Positions 24,937 to 34,478 are shown, counted from the stretch's first letter. The stretch is DNA of 47,159 bases from Paracoccus sp. Z118 (GCF_019061185.1 NZ_JAHQZU010000018.1:1-47159); one strand, 5' to 3'. Numbers and translations are program-made. The notes: a model not told the origin generated them from the letters alone.

Positions 24937-25938
24937 ATGTTCACCAAACGGATCGCCGGCCTTGCCGCCGCAACGCTGATCGCACTGAGCGGGGTCGCCT
25001 CGGCCCAGGAAATGACCTTCTTCCGCATCGGCACGGGCGGCACCGCCGGCACCTACTACCCGATCGGCGGCCTGCTGGCGAACGCCATCTCGGCCCCGCC
25101 CGGCTCGCGCGCCTGCGAGGAAGGCGGCGCCTGCGGCGTTCCGGGGCTGGTCGCCTCGGCCGTGGCCGCGAACGGCTCGGTCGCCAACGTCAACGCCATC
25201 ATGGGCGGGGCGCTGGAATCGGGCTTCGCACAGGGCGACGTCGCCGCATGGGCCTATACCGGCACCGGCATCTGGGAAGGTCAGCCCGCGGCCGAGAAGC
25301 TGCGCGCCATCGCCAACCTCTATCCCGAATCGATCCACCTGATCGCCTCGGCCGATTCCGGCATCGAATCGGTCGCAGACCTCGCCGGCAAGCGCGTCTC
25401 GCTGGACGAGCCGGGCTCGGGCACGCTGGTCGATGCGCAGCTGATCCTCGCCGCCGCGGGGCTGTCGGAATCCGACATCACCCCCGAATATCTCAAGCCC
25501 GACCAGGCCGCCGACCGGATGCGCGACGGCGCGATGGACGCGTTCTTCTTCGTCGGCGGCTATCCGGCCGGCGCGATCGCCGAACTCGCCAGCCAGCAAG
25601 CGGTGAAGGTCGTCCCGATCGACGGCGAGATCGCCACGGCCGTGCTGGAAAACGAGTTCTTCGCCACCGACACCATCCCCGCCGGCACCTACGAGAATCA
25701 GGACACGGACGTTCAGACCATCGCCGTGGGCGCGCAGTGGGTGACCTCGGCAGACCAGCCGGAAGAGCTGATCTATGGCATCACCAAGGCGCTGTGGAAC
25801 GACGCGACGCGCGTCCAACTGGATGCCGGCCACGCCAAGGGCAAGCAGATCGTGCCCGAGAACGCGACCGCCGGTCTTGGCCTGCCGCTGCATCCGGGCG
25901 CCGAGCGGTTCTACCGCGAAGCCGGTCTGCTGGAATAA
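24937..25938 (+). CDS. TAXI-family TRAP transporter substrate-binding protein
   Basis: A 333-residue periplasmic protein with a signal peptide at 1-23 (KRIAGLAAATLIALSGVASA). The family opening FRIGTGGTAGTYYPIGGLLA is a clear TAXI mark, followed by ANVNAIMGGALESGFAQGDV and KRVSLDEPGSGTLVDAQLIL. TAXI proteins hand a small organic acid or amino acid to a fused TRAP permease; the ligand cannot be told from sequence. I chose the ATG at 24937 because it starts the signal peptide and has GGGAG upstream; a longer frame from 24622 has no support. The permease gene follows after 87 bases with a hairpin between. Confidence 0.92.
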   Translation: MFTKRIAGLAAATLIALSGVASAQEMTFFRIGTGGTAGTYYPIGGLLANAISAPPGSRACEEGGACGVPGLVASAVAANGSVANVNAIMGGALESGFAQGDVAAWAYTGTGIWEGQPAAEKLRAIANLYPESIHLIASADSGIESVADLAGKRVSLDEPGSGTLVDAQLILAAAGLSESDITPEYLKPDQAADRMRDGAMDAFFFVGGYPAGAIAELASQQAVKVVPIDGEIATAVLENEFFATDTIPAGTYENQDTDVQTIAVGAQWVTSADQPEELIYGITKALWNDATRVQLDAGHAKGKQIVPENATAGLGLPLHPGAERFYREAGLLE

Positions 25939-25957
25939 GCGGCGACTCGACAACAAG

Positions 25958-25983
25958 GCCGCAGGCGCGCAAGTGCCTGCGGC
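25958..25983 (+). terminator. TAXI-permease intercistronic hairpin
   Basis: A perfect 9-base stem, GCCGCAGGC (25958-25966) with GCCTGCGGC (25975-25983), and an 8-base loop, 20 bases after the TAXI stop. No T-run follows. As at pstS, it lies between a binding-protein gene and its permease and probably sets the ratio of the two products by message stability or partial termination. Confidence 0.5.
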
Positions 25984-26025
25984 GCGGCGCTCCCCGCAAC
26001 GCGCAGGCGACAGGATGCAGACACG

Positions 26026-28104
26026 ATGACCGATCCCAGACCGCAGCACTACGATGAGCCGGACCTGCTGACCCCCGACCAGCTGGCCGAACTCGAGGAA
26101 AAATACGATCCCGAGTTGCGGTTCCGCACCCTGGTGAAGCCGGTGGCGGTGCTGACCGGCGCGATCCTGTTCCTGCTGAGCTGCTATCACTACTACACCG
26201 CCGGCTTCGGCATCCCGCAGGCCACGGTGCATCGCGGGCTGCACATGGGGGTGACGGTATTTCTCGTCTTCATGTCGTTTTCCGCCTTCGGCCGGTCCGA
26301 GCCGGCGCGGGGCCCGCTTGCGCTGCTGGGACTTCCGCTCGCCGACTGGATCATGGCCATCGCCGGCGCGGTCGCTTCGCTTTACGTGCCGTGGATCTAC
26401 AGCGAACTGGCGTTCCGGGTCGGCAACCCCACCACGCTCGACACCACCATGGGCACGATCCTGATCGTCGTGCTGCTGGAGGCCGTGCGCCGCTCGATGG
26501 GCTGGCCGCTGCCGGTGATCGCCATGTTGTTCATGGCCTATGCCTATTACGGCCAGCACATGCCCGGCATTCTCGTCCATCCGGGGGCAAGCTGGTCCAA
26601 TATCGTCAACCACCTGTATCTGACGAGCCAGGGGATCTACGGCACCGCGCTGGGGGTCATCGCGACCTATGTGTTCCACTTCGTCCTGTTCGGGGTGATG
26701 GCGACGCGGATCGGGCTGGGGCAGCTTTTCATCGATGTCGCCTCAGCCGCAGCGGGCCGTTTCGCGGGCGGACCGGCGAAGGTGTCGGTGCTGTCCTCGG
26801 CGCTGCTCGGCTCGATCTCCGGCTCGTCGATCGCCAACACCGTGACCACCGGGGCGCTGACCATCCCGGCCATGATCCGCGTGGGCTATCCCCGCCACTT
26901 CGCCGCCGCGGTCGAGGCCGCCGCCTCCACCGGCGGGCAGATCACGCCGCCGGTCATGGGGGCGGTCGCCTTCCTGATGATCGAATATCTGGGCCTGCCG
27001 CTGACCACGATCCTGCTGGCGGCCATCGTTCCCGCCTTCATGCATTTCTTCGGCGTGCTGGTGCAGGTCCATCTCGAGGCCAAGCGCCTCGGCCTGCGCG
27101 GCCTGCATCCGTCCGAGCTGCCGAACGCCTGGAAGGTGCTGAGGGCTGGCTGGCTGACGGTCGTGCCGCTGATCGTGCTGGTCGGCGTGCTGCTGTCGGG
27201 CCGCACCCCGTTTGCCGCGGCCTTCTGGTCGATCACCGCCTGTGTCGTCGTGCTGCTGTGGCAGGAGCTTCGCGCCGGCGGCCCGGTCCAGGCGCTGAAG
27301 GGCACCGCCCACGGCATCTATGAGGGCTTCGTGCTGGGCGCCAAGCAGTCCCTCGCCGTCACCGCCGCCGCCGCTCTGGTCGGCGTGGTGATCGGCGTCG
27401 TGACGCTGACCGGCGTCGGTTTCAGGATCGCCTATCTCGTCACCAGCGTCGCGGCCGACTGGGCGCAGGATGTGACGGGCTGGCTCGCATTCCTGCCGTT
27501 CGAGATCATGGGCGTGGGCACGCTGACGCTGCTGTTCACGCTGATCCTGACTGCCATCGTCTGCGTGCTGATGGGCTGCGGCATCCCGACCACCGCGAAC
27601 TACATCATCATGGTCGCGGTCGCCGCGCCGGTTCTGGGCCTGCTGAACGTGGAGCCGATCGTCGCCCATTTCTTCGTCTTCTATTACGGGGTGCTGGCCG
27701 ACGTGACGCCCCCCGTGGCGATGGCGGCCTATGCGGGCGCCGGGATCGCCGGGGCCAACGCCTTCAAGGCGGGCAACACCGCCTTCCGCCTGTCGATGGG
27801 CAAGGCGCTGGTGCCGTTCGTCTTCGTCTTCCAGCCGGCGTTGCTGATCGTGACCACGGGCTTCACCTGGGCGAACTTCCTGCTCGCCTTCGGCGGGGCG
27901 GTGCTGGGCATCTGGGCGCTGTCCGCGGCGATCACCGGCTGGATGTTCGCGCGACTGTCTGGGGTCGAGCGTGGGGCGCTGGCCTTCGCCTCGCTGCTGC
28001 TGGTCGCCCCGAACTGGACCGCGACGATCATCGGGCTGGTTCTGCTGGTCCCGATCGCGCTGCGACAGCTTGCCGTGGCGCGGAGGACGCCGCAGCCGGC
28101 GTGA
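26026..28104 (+). CDS. TRAP transporter permease, fused small and large subunits
   Basis: A 692-residue inner-membrane protein of the TAXI-TRAP fused type. The N-terminal about 45 residues are cytoplasmic. A DctQ-like four-helix part covers about 45-170, and a DctM-like large part follows, with AAAGRFAGGPAKVSVLSSAL, SGSSIANTVTTGALTIPAMI, and GGQITPPVMGAVAFLM, all typical of the family. It imports the unknown ligand using a sodium or proton gradient. It is co-transcribed with the TAXI binding protein and closed by a strong terminator. Confidence 0.93.
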   Translation: MTDPRPQHYDEPDLLTPDQLAELEEKYDPELRFRTLVKPVAVLTGAILFLLSCYHYYTAGFGIPQATVHRGLHMGVTVFLVFMSFSAFGRSEPARGPLALLGLPLADWIMAIAGAVASLYVPWIYSELAFRVGNPTTLDTTMGTILIVVLLEAVRRSMGWPLPVIAMLFMAYAYYGQHMPGILVHPGASWSNIVNHLYLTSQGIYGTALGVIATYVFHFVLFGVMATRIGLGQLFIDVASAAAGRFAGGPAKVSVLSSALLGSISGSSIANTVTTGALTIPAMIRVGYPRHFAAAVEAAASTGGQITPPVMGAVAFLMIEYLGLPLTTILLAAIVPAFMHFFGVLVQVHLEAKRLGLRGLHPSELPNAWKVLRAGWLTVVPLIVLVGVLLSGRTPFAAAFWSITACVVVLLWQELRAGGPVQALKGTAHGIYEGFVLGAKQSLAVTAAAALVGVVIGVVTLTGVGFRIAYLVTSVAADWAQDVTGWLAFLPFEIMGVGTLTLLFTLILTAIVCVLMGCGIPTTANYIIMVAVAAPVLGLLNVEPIVAHFFVFYYGVLADVTPPVAMAAYAGAGIAGANAFKAGNTAFRLSMGKALVPFVFVFQPALLIVTTGFTWANFLLAFGGAVLGIWALSAAITGWMFARLSGVERGALAFASLLLVAPNWTATIIGLVLLVPIALRQLAVARRTPQPA

Positions 28105-28130
28105 GCCGGCGCAGCATCGTGCCTCTGACT

Positions 28131-28164
28131 GAAACGGCCCGCCCTTTCCGGGGCGGGCCGTTTC
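28131..28164. terminator. Bidirectional terminator, TRAP permease / metQ
   Basis: A perfect 14-base stem, GAAACGGCCCGCCC (28131-28144) with GGGCGGGCCGTTTC (28151-28164), around a six-base loop. Runs of A and T at the stem base make it work in both directions. It serves the TRAP permease (+) and metQ (-), whose stops face each other. Confidence 0.85.
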
Positions 28165-28215
28165 GCCTGTGAGGGGAGGATCTCAGGCATCCTGACGCCG
28201 ATGACGGCGCCTCGG

Positions 28216-28986
28216 TCACCAGGCGGGGATAACCGCGCCTTCGTATTCCGTCTCGATGAACGCCTTCACCTCGGCCGAGTGATAGGCATCGACCAGCGTC
28301 TTGACCCAAGGCTCGTTCTCGTCCCCGCGGCGGACCACGATCACGTTGGCATAGGGGCTGTCGGCCTTTTCCATTGCGATCGAATCGCCCTTGGGGCTGA
28401 GCCCGCCCGCCAGCGCGTAGTTGGTGTTGATGACCGCCGCGTCGGCGTCTTCCAGCGCGCGCGGCAGCTGGGCGGCGTCGAGTTCGCGGAACTTCAGGTT
28501 CTTCGGGTTCTCGGTGATGTCGAGCGGGGTCGGCACCAGCCCGGCCTCGGGGTTCACCGCGATCACGCCCTGATCGGCCAGCACCAGCAGCGCCCGGCCG
28601 CCGTTGGTCGGATCGTTCGGGATCGCGACGGTTCCGCCCTCGGGCAGGTCGTCCAGCGACTCGATGCGGCTGGAATAGACGCCCATCGGGGTGGTGATGG
28701 TCTTGCCGACGACCACCAGATCGAAGCCGCGGTCCTTGATCTGGTTGTCCAGATAGGGAACGTGCTGGAAGCTGTTGGCGTCCAGATCGCCGTCGGCCAG
28801 CGCGGCGTTCGGCACGACATAGTCCGAGAACTCGATGATATCGAGCGTCAGGCCGTTCGCCTCGGCGATGGGGGCGACCTGTTCCAGGATCTCGCCATGC
28901 TCGCCGGGGCTGACGCCGATCCTGATTTCCTCGGCCGCGGCCATGCCCGCGCTCAGCGCGAGGACGGAAACGAATGTTCTCAGCAT
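28216..28986 (-). CDS. metQ: Methionine ABC transporter substrate-binding protein MetQ
   Basis: A 256-residue NLPA/MetQ-family protein. The start MLRTFVSVLALSAGMAAAEE is a signal peptide cleaved after AAA; there is no lipobox cysteine, unlike most MetQ lipoproteins, so it should be free in the periplasm. Family blocks include RIGVSPGEHGEILEQVAPIA, DANSFQHVPYLDNQ, PNDPTNGGRALLVLADQGVI and VINTNYALAGG. It binds methionine (often D- and L-forms) for MetNI. It ends the metN-metI-metQ operon. Confidence 0.9.
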   Translation of the reverse strand: MLRTFVSVLALSAGMAAAEEIRIGVSPGEHGEILEQVAPIAEANGLTLDIIEFSDYVVPNAALADGDLDANSFQHVPYLDNQIKDRGFDLVVVGKTITTPMGVYSSRIESLDDLPEGGTVAIPNDPTNGGRALLVLADQGVIAVNPEAGLVPTPLDITENPKNLKFRELDAAQLPRALEDADAAVINTNYALAGGLSPKGDSIAMEKADSPYANVIVVRRGDENEPWVKTLVDAYHSAEVKAFIETEYEGAVIPAW

Positions 28987-29009
28987 TGCAGTCTTCCTTT
29001 CCAGTTGAA

Positions 29010-29684
29010 CTAGAGACCCCGGTCCTTGGCGGCGCGGTGGTCGAGGCGGCGGGCGATGGCCTCGCCCAGCGACTGCACGCCCTGCACGAGGACGATCAGG
29101 ATGACGACCACCGCCAGCATGACATCGGGCATGAAGCGCTGATAGCCGTAGCGGATGCCGAGATCGCCGAGGCCCTCGCCGCCCACCGCGCCGACCATCG
29201 CGGAATAGCCGATCAGGCTGACCATCGCGAGCGTCAGGCCAAGGGCGATGCCCGGCAGCGCCTCGGGCAGCAGCACCTTGCGGATGATCTGATGCGGGGT
29301 GGCGCCCATCGCGCGGGCGGCCTCGATCAGCCCGCCATCGACCTCGCGGATCGCGGTTTCCACGATCCGGGCGATGAACGGCGCGGCGGCCAGCGTCAGC
29401 GGCACGATCGCGGCGGTGGTGCCGATCGAGGTGCCGGCGATCAGCCGGGTGAAGGGGATAATCGCCACGACGAGGATGATGAACGGGATTGAGCGGGTGG
29501 CGTTCACGATCAGGCCCAGCACCGCGTTGACGGCGGGCGCCGACAGCAGCTCGCCCCGCTTCGAGGTGGCGAGGAACACGCCCAGCGGCAGGCCGATCAC
29601 CGTGCCGAGCAGCCCCGAGACGGCGACCATGTAGAGGGTCTGCAGCGTCGCTTCCCAGAGCAGGGCGATGAGGTTAGCCGACAT
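29010..29684 (-). CDS. metI: Methionine ABC transporter permease MetI
   Basis: A 224-residue permease, the usual MetI size, with five membrane segments. Family blocks are LLWEATLQTLYMVAVSGLLG near the start, NATRSIPFIILVVAIIPFTR, and the coupling loop AARAMGATPHQIIRKVLLPE. It overlaps the metN end by 11 bases and forms the transmembrane pore of MetNIQ. Confidence 0.94.
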   Translation of the reverse strand: MSANLIALLWEATLQTLYMVAVSGLLGTVIGLPLGVFLATSKRGELLSAPAVNAVLGLIVNATRSIPFIILVVAIIPFTRLIAGTSIGTTAAIVPLTLAAAPFIARIVETAIREVDGGLIEAARAMGATPHQIIRKVLLPEALPGIALGLTLAMVSLIGYSAMVGAVGGEGLGDLGIRYGYQRFMPDVMLAVVVILIVLVQGVQSLGEAIARRLDHRAAKDRGL

Positions 29685-30735
29685 GGCCCAGCACCTCCGT
29701 CCGCAGGTTCTGCGCGTGCAGGAAGGCCTGCACCCGGTCCAGCGTCCCGGCCGGAAGCTCGACCGTCAGGTTGCCGAAGGGGCGGCCGTCGATCTCCTCG
29801 ATGGTGCCGCTGAGGATGCTGGTCTCGACGCCGAGCTCCGAGCCGATGCGCGACAGCACCGGATCGGTCGCCCGCTCGCCCGCGAAGGTGATGCGCAGGA
29901 TCGCGGGGCCAGTGCCGTCCGGCACGATCCGGCGGGCGATGAAGCCCGGCAGCGCCGTGCCGGTCACGCCCGACAGGAAGGATTTTGTGACCGCATGCTG
30001 CGGGTTGGCGAAGATGCCGTAGGTCTCGCCCGCCTCGACGATGCGCCCCGCCTCGATCACGGCGACGTGCTGGCAGATGTCGCGCACGACCGCCATTTCA
30101 TGGGTGATGAGCAGGATGGTCAACCCAAGCTCGCGGTTGATGTCGCGCAGCAGCGCCAGAACGGCCTGCGTGGTTTCCGGGTCGAGCGCGCTCGTCGCCT
30201 CGTCCGACAGCAGCACTTTCGGCTCGGTCGCCAGCGCGCGGGCGATGCCGACGCGCTGCTTCTGCCCGCCCGAAAGCTGCGCCGGATAGCGGTCCGCGAG
30301 CGGCGTCAGCCCCACCAGGTCGATCAGCCGGTCCACGCGCGGGCCGATCCGGGAACGCGGCGTGCCCGCGATCTCCAGCGGCAGGGCGATGTTGGCGCGG
30401 ACGGTGCGGTTGGCCAAGAGGTTGAAATGCTGGAAGATCATCCCGGCATCGCGGCGCAAGGCGCGCAGGTCGCGCCCCCGCGCGGCGGTCGCGTCGCGGC
30501 CCAGCACCTCGACCCGGCCCGAGGTCACACGCTCCAGCCCGTTGACCAGCCGCAGCAGCGTGGACTTGCCCGCGCCCGAGCGGCCGATCACGCCCGTGAT
30601 CCCGCCCGCCGGCACATTCAGGCTCACACGGTCCAGCGCCTTCGCGCCGCCGGAAGAGTTGGGCCAGACCTTGACCACGTCGTCGAAGACGATGGCCGGT
30701 TGTTCTGGGGCTGTCTTGGGGCTTCCGTTGGTCAT
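29674..30735 (-). CDS. metN: Methionine ABC transporter ATP-binding protein MetN
   Basis: A 353-residue ABC ATPase. Walker A GRSGAGKST is at 51-59, then LLRLVNGLERVTSG; QLSGGQKQRVGIARAL and VLLSDEATSALDPETT are intact. The C-terminal about 80 residues form the NIL domain (RITFAGERATDPVLSRIGSE and FGNLTVELP), which in E. coli MetN binds methionine and inhibits transport when the cell is replete. I chose the ATG at 30735, since the 12 residues before it in the open frame look random. First gene of the operon, divergent from ileS. Confidence 0.93.
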   Translation of the reverse strand: MTNGSPKTAPEQPAIVFDDVVKVWPNSSGGAKALDRVSLNVPAGGITGVIGRSGAGKSTLLRLVNGLERVTSGRVEVLGRDATAARGRDLRALRRDAGMIFQHFNLLANRTVRANIALPLEIAGTPRSRIGPRVDRLIDLVGLTPLADRYPAQLSGGQKQRVGIARALATEPKVLLSDEATSALDPETTQAVLALLRDINRELGLTILLITHEMAVVRDICQHVAVIEAGRIVEAGETYGIFANPQHAVTKSFLSGVTGTALPGFIARRIVPDGTGPAILRITFAGERATDPVLSRIGSELGVETSILSGTIEEIDGRPFGNLTVELPAGTLDRVQAFLHAQNLRTEVLGHVG

Positions 30736-31108
30736 GCGGGCTGACCTACCGCCCCGCAGGCCCGCCTTCAATGGGAGCGGCCCGGCCTGCCGCTCAAAAG
30801 GACGCCCGTCGCAGCGAGGGCGGCGCAGGCGGACGGATGCGGAGGAAATCCGCCGGAAACCGGGCTTCTTTCCCTGCCATAGCCACTGAGCGGAAGCTAT
30901 TTCCCTCTACTCCGCGCCAAAGCTCCCTCGTCGGAACGATCATCCCGCCGCCGCGACCCGCAGCGGCGCCCTTGCCGCCCCCCCCATCGCTTCCTATAAC
31001 CGCCGCCATGCTTCACGCGGCCCGGATATTCCGAATTAGCCGCCCGGCGGCGTGAGGTTTCGCGCTGCCGGGACGACGCCTGCCCAGCATCTTCAAGGAC
31101 TCCGCCCG
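30736..31108. other. Divergent gap between metN and ileS
   Basis: About 370 bases with no gene. For metN, I looked for SAM-type riboswitch motifs and saw none. A direct repeat is present (GCTTCTTTCCCT at 30864-30875 and GCTATTTCCCT at 30896-30906), spaced about 32 bases, three helical turns. Between the two lies an ATAGC (30879-30883), with GCTAT (30896-30900) inside the second copy. This may be an operator. The right part holds the ileS promoter and a leader of about 100 bases without obvious structure. Confidence 0.4.
30972..31000 (+). promoter_or_regulatory. Predicted sigma-70 promoter of ileS
   Basis: TTGCCG (30972-30977) and TATAAC (30995-31000) are 17 bases apart, the ideal spacing, in otherwise very GC-rich DNA. 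Transcription would start near 31007, about 100 bases before the ileS ATG. Confidence 0.6.
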
Positions 31109-34051
31109 ATGAGCGCCACCGACACCCTGCCCGACTATCGCAACACCGTCTTCCTGCCCGAAACCACCTTTCCCATGCGCGCCGGCCTGCCGCAGCGCGA
31201 GCCGGACTGGCTGGCCCGGTGGGAGCGGCTCGGCATCTATGACCGCCTGCGGGCGAATGCCGAAGGCCGCAAGCCGTTCATCCTGCATGACGGCCCCCCC
31301 TATGCGAACGGCAACCTGCATATCGGCCACGCACTGAACAAGCTGCTCAAGGACTTCATCGTCCGCAGCCAGCAGATGATGGGGCGCGATGCGCGTTATG
31401 TCCCCGGCTGGGACTGCCACGGTCTGCCGATCGAGTGGAAGATCGAGGAGCAATACCGCCAGAAGGGCCTCGACAAGGACGCGGTGGACACGGTCGAGTT
31501 CCGGCAGGAATGCCGCCGCTTCGCCGAGCACTGGGTGGATGTGCAGCGCGAGGAGTTCAAGCGCCTCGGCGTCACCGGCAAGTGGGACGATCCCTACCTG
31601 ACCATGGATTACCACGCCGAGGCGGTGATCGCGGCCGAGTTCATGAAGCTGGTGATGAACGGCAGCCTCTATCAGGGCAGCAAGCCGGTGATGTGGTCGC
31701 CGGTCGAAAAGACCGCCCTGGCCGAGGCTGAGGTGGAATATCACGACCACACCAGCCATCAGGTCTGGGTACGCTTCCCCGTCGCCTCGCAGCGCGACTT
31801 CGCGCCGCTGGATGGCTGCATGCGGACCGACCTGCTGGACGCGTCGGTGGTGATCTGGACCACGACGCCGTGGACCATCCCGCAGAACCGCGCGGTGGCC
31901 TTCGGACCGGACTTCGCCTACGGTCTCTACCGCGTTGACGAGCTTGGCGAAAACTCCACCGCGCGCGTGGGCGAAACGCTGGTGCTGGCGGACACGCTGG
32001 CGGCCGGGGTGCTGACCTCCGCCCGCGTGGAACGGCACGAGCGGCTGCGCGACGTGCCGGCGGGCGAACTGGCCGCGCTGGTGCTGGCCCATCCCTATCG
32101 CGGCATCGAAGGCGGCGCGGGCGAGTGGGACCAGGACATCCCCCTGTTGCCCGGCGATCACGTCACCGAGGACGCCGGCACCGGCTTCGTCCACACCGCC
32201 CCCAGCCACGGCGAGGACGACTATCAGCTTGGCCTGAAATACGGCCTCAAGATGACCTACAACGTCGAGCCGGACGGCAGCTACCGCGCCGACCTGCCGG
32301 TCTTCGGCGGGCAGGCGATTATCCAGCCCGACGGCAAGGAAGGCCCCGCCAATGTCAGCAACATCAGGGCGTTGCACGGCGCGGGTGCGTTGCTGGCCAA
32401 GGGCAAGCTGAAGCACAGCTATCCGCATAGCTGGCGGTCCAAGGCGCCGGTGATCTATCGCAACACGCCGCAATGGTTCGCCGCCATCGACAAGCCGCTG
32501 CATGACGGCATGGGCGCCTACGGCGACACGATCCGCCAGCGGGCGCTGACCTCGATCGACGAGCTGGTGACATGGACGCCGCCCTCGGGGCGCAACCGCA
32601 TCTTCTCGATGGTGCAGAACCGCCCCGACTGGGTGCTGAGCCGTCAACGCGCCTGGGGCGTGCCGCTGACCTGCTTCGTGCGCAAGGGCGCGAAGCCCGA
32701 CGATCCATCCTTCCTGCTGCGCGATCCGAAGGTCAACCAGCGCATCCTCGACGCGTTCGAGGAGCATGGCGCGGATGTGTGGTATCAGGACGGCTTCAAG
32801 GAGCGGATGCTGGACGGCATCGTCTATCCGGGCGACTACGATCAGGTCATGGACGTGCTGGACGTGTGGTTCGACAGCGGCTCGACCCACGCCTTCGTGC
32901 TGCGCGACCGTGCGGACGGCTCGCCCGACGGGATCGCCGACCTCTATCTGGAAGGCACCGACCAGCATCGCGGCTGGTTCCAGTCCTCGCTGCTGCAGGC
33001 CAGCGCAACGAAGGGCCGGGCGCCCTATCGCGGCGTGCTGACCCACGGCTTCACGCTGGACGAGAAGGGCATGAAGATGTCCAAGTCGCTCGGCAACACC
33101 ATCGTTCCGGCCGAGGTCATCAAGCAATACGGGGCCGACATCCTGCGGCTCTGGGTGGCGCAGGTGGATTACTCCGCCGACAGCCGCATCGGGCCCGAGA
33201 TCCTCAAGGGCACCGCCGACAGCTATCGTCGCCTGCGCAACACGCTGCGTTTCCTGCTGGGGGCGCTGGACGGTTTCACAGATGCCGAGCGGGTGGAGCC
33301 CGCCGAGATGCCCGAACTGGAACGCTGGGTGCTGCACCGGCTGGCCGAACTCGATGGCAGGGTCCGCGCCGGCTACGACGCCTACGACTTCCAGGGCGTA
33401 TTCCAGGCGCTGTTCAACTTCGCCACGCTGGACCTCTCGGCCTTCTGGTTCGACATCCGCAAGGACGCGCTCTACTGCGACGCCCCGGACAGCCTGCGCC
33501 GCCGCGCGGTCCGCACGGTGATGGACGCGGTGTTCCACCGACTGACGCTGTGGCTCGCCCCGCTGCTGCCCTTCACGATGGAGGATGTGTGGCTCTCGCG
33601 CTTCTCCTCCGATGAGGACAGCGTGCATCTGCACGATTTCCCCGCGACGCCGCCCGCCTGGCGCAGCGACACGCTCGCCGCCAAGTGGGACGGCATCCGC
33701 CGCGCCCGCCGCGCGGTGACGGCGGCGCTGGAGGTCAAGCGCGCCGACAAGACCATCGGCGCCAGCCTCGAAGCCGCGCCGGTCGTTCATGTCGAGGATG
33801 CGGCGCTGCTGGCCACCCTGCGCTCGGTCGATTTCGCGGATGTCTGTATCGTGTCGTCGCTGGAACTGACCGCCGATCCCGCCCCGGCCGAGGCGTTCCG
33901 CCTGCCCGAGGTGCCCGGCGTCGGCGTGGTGTTCGAGACGGCGACGGGCGAGAAATGCCAGCGCTGCTGGAAGATCCTGCCCGATGTCGGCACCCACGAC
34001 CATCCGGCGACCTGCGCCCGCTGCGACACGGTGCTGGACGCCGCCGAGTGA
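31109..34051 (+). CDS. ileS: Isoleucyl-tRNA synthetase
   Basis: A 980-residue class I synthetase charging tRNA-Ile. The HIGH motif is H71-I-G-H74 in PYANGNLHIGHALNK; the KMSKS motif is K656-M-S-K-S660 in GMKMSKSLGN. The CP1 editing domain, which removes misacylated valine, lies between at about 210-420 (VIWTTTPWTIPQNRA and GTGFVHTAPSHGEDD). The C-terminal zinc ribbon begins at C950-x-x-C953 (CQRCWK) and ends with TCARCDTVL. This is the normal bacterial type rather than the mupirocin-resistant eukaryote-like type, by overall plan. ATG at 31109 was chosen by the family N-terminus (TDTLPDYRNTVFLPET). Confidence 0.96.
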   Translation: MSATDTLPDYRNTVFLPETTFPMRAGLPQREPDWLARWERLGIYDRLRANAEGRKPFILHDGPPYANGNLHIGHALNKLLKDFIVRSQQMMGRDARYVPGWDCHGLPIEWKIEEQYRQKGLDKDAVDTVEFRQECRRFAEHWVDVQREEFKRLGVTGKWDDPYLTMDYHAEAVIAAEFMKLVMNGSLYQGSKPVMWSPVEKTALAEAEVEYHDHTSHQVWVRFPVASQRDFAPLDGCMRTDLLDASVVIWTTTPWTIPQNRAVAFGPDFAYGLYRVDELGENSTARVGETLVLADTLAAGVLTSARVERHERLRDVPAGELAALVLAHPYRGIEGGAGEWDQDIPLLPGDHVTEDAGTGFVHTAPSHGEDDYQLGLKYGLKMTYNVEPDGSYRADLPVFGGQAIIQPDGKEGPANVSNIRALHGAGALLAKGKLKHSYPHSWRSKAPVIYRNTPQWFAAIDKPLHDGMGAYGDTIRQRALTSIDELVTWTPPSGRNRIFSMVQNRPDWVLSRQRAWGVPLTCFVRKGAKPDDPSFLLRDPKVNQRILDAFEEHGADVWYQDGFKERMLDGIVYPGDYDQVMDVLDVWFDSGSTHAFVLRDRADGSPDGIADLYLEGTDQHRGWFQSSLLQASATKGRAPYRGVLTHGFTLDEKGMKMSKSLGNTIVPAEVIKQYGADILRLWVAQVDYSADSRIGPEILKGTADSYRRLRNTLRFLLGALDGFTDAERVEPAEMPELERWVLHRLAELDGRVRAGYDAYDFQGVFQALFNFATLDLSAFWFDIRKDALYCDAPDSLRRRAVRTVMDAVFHRLTLWLAPLLPFTMEDVWLSRFSSDEDSVHLHDFPATPPAWRSDTLAAKWDGIRRARRAVTAALEVKRADKTIGASLEAAPVVHVEDAALLATLRSVDFADVCIVSSLELTADPAPAEAFRLPEVPGVGVVFETATGEKCQRCWKILPDVGTHDHPATCARCDTVLDAAE

Positions 34052-34115
34052 CTGGACGAGCGACAAGCCGGGGCGGCAAGACCGCCGCCCCGCCCAGCCC
34101 CGAGGGGAAACCGCC

Positions 34116-34478
34116 ATGCTCCACACGCTGCTGATCGTCCTGACGCTGGGTCACGCGGACGGCCCGCACCTGGCCATCACCGAAGCCGGCGACATGGCCG
34201 CCTGTGCGGCACGGGCCAAGGCCGTGTCTGCCGTGCTGACCGACGCCGGTTACCCCGTCGCCGCGCATCGCTGCCTCCAGACCGAACAGCGCTTCACCCC
34301 CTACAGCCACGGCCCGGACGCCCCCGCCCCGACCCACGCCTACCGCGTGACCCTGCCCGCCGAAGGCGGCGCGCTGATCGAACCGGTTGCGACCCTCTCG
34401 GGCTGCACCCCCTCGCCCGAGGCCGTCCCCCCGGTCTTCTGCGCCCTTTCGACCCAGACGCCGCTGCCCCGCCCCTGA
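34116..34478 (+). CDS. Small exported-looking protein, unknown function
   Basis: A 120-residue protein starting MLHTLLIVLTLGHADGPHLA. The hydrophobic start is short and could be a weak signal peptide. Four cysteines (in MAACAARAK, HRCLQTEQ, LSGCTPSP and VFCALST) could form two disulfides, fitting the periplasm. There is no family that I recognise. A good GAGGGG ribosome binding site lies 10 bases before the ATG at 34116; upstream in-frame codons belong to the ileS tail. It follows ileS by 64 bases and probably shares its transcript. Confidence 0.55.
   Translation: MLHTLLIVLTLGHADGPHLAITEAGDMAACAARAKAVSAVLTDAGYPVAAHRCLQTEQRFTPYSHGPDAPAPTHAYRVTLPAEGGALIEPVATLSGCTPSPEAVPPVFCALSTQTPLPRP

Noticed and set aside
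30736..31108. SAM-II riboswitch for metN or T-box for ileS
   Set aside because: No matching conserved bases; T-box control is not expected in this group.
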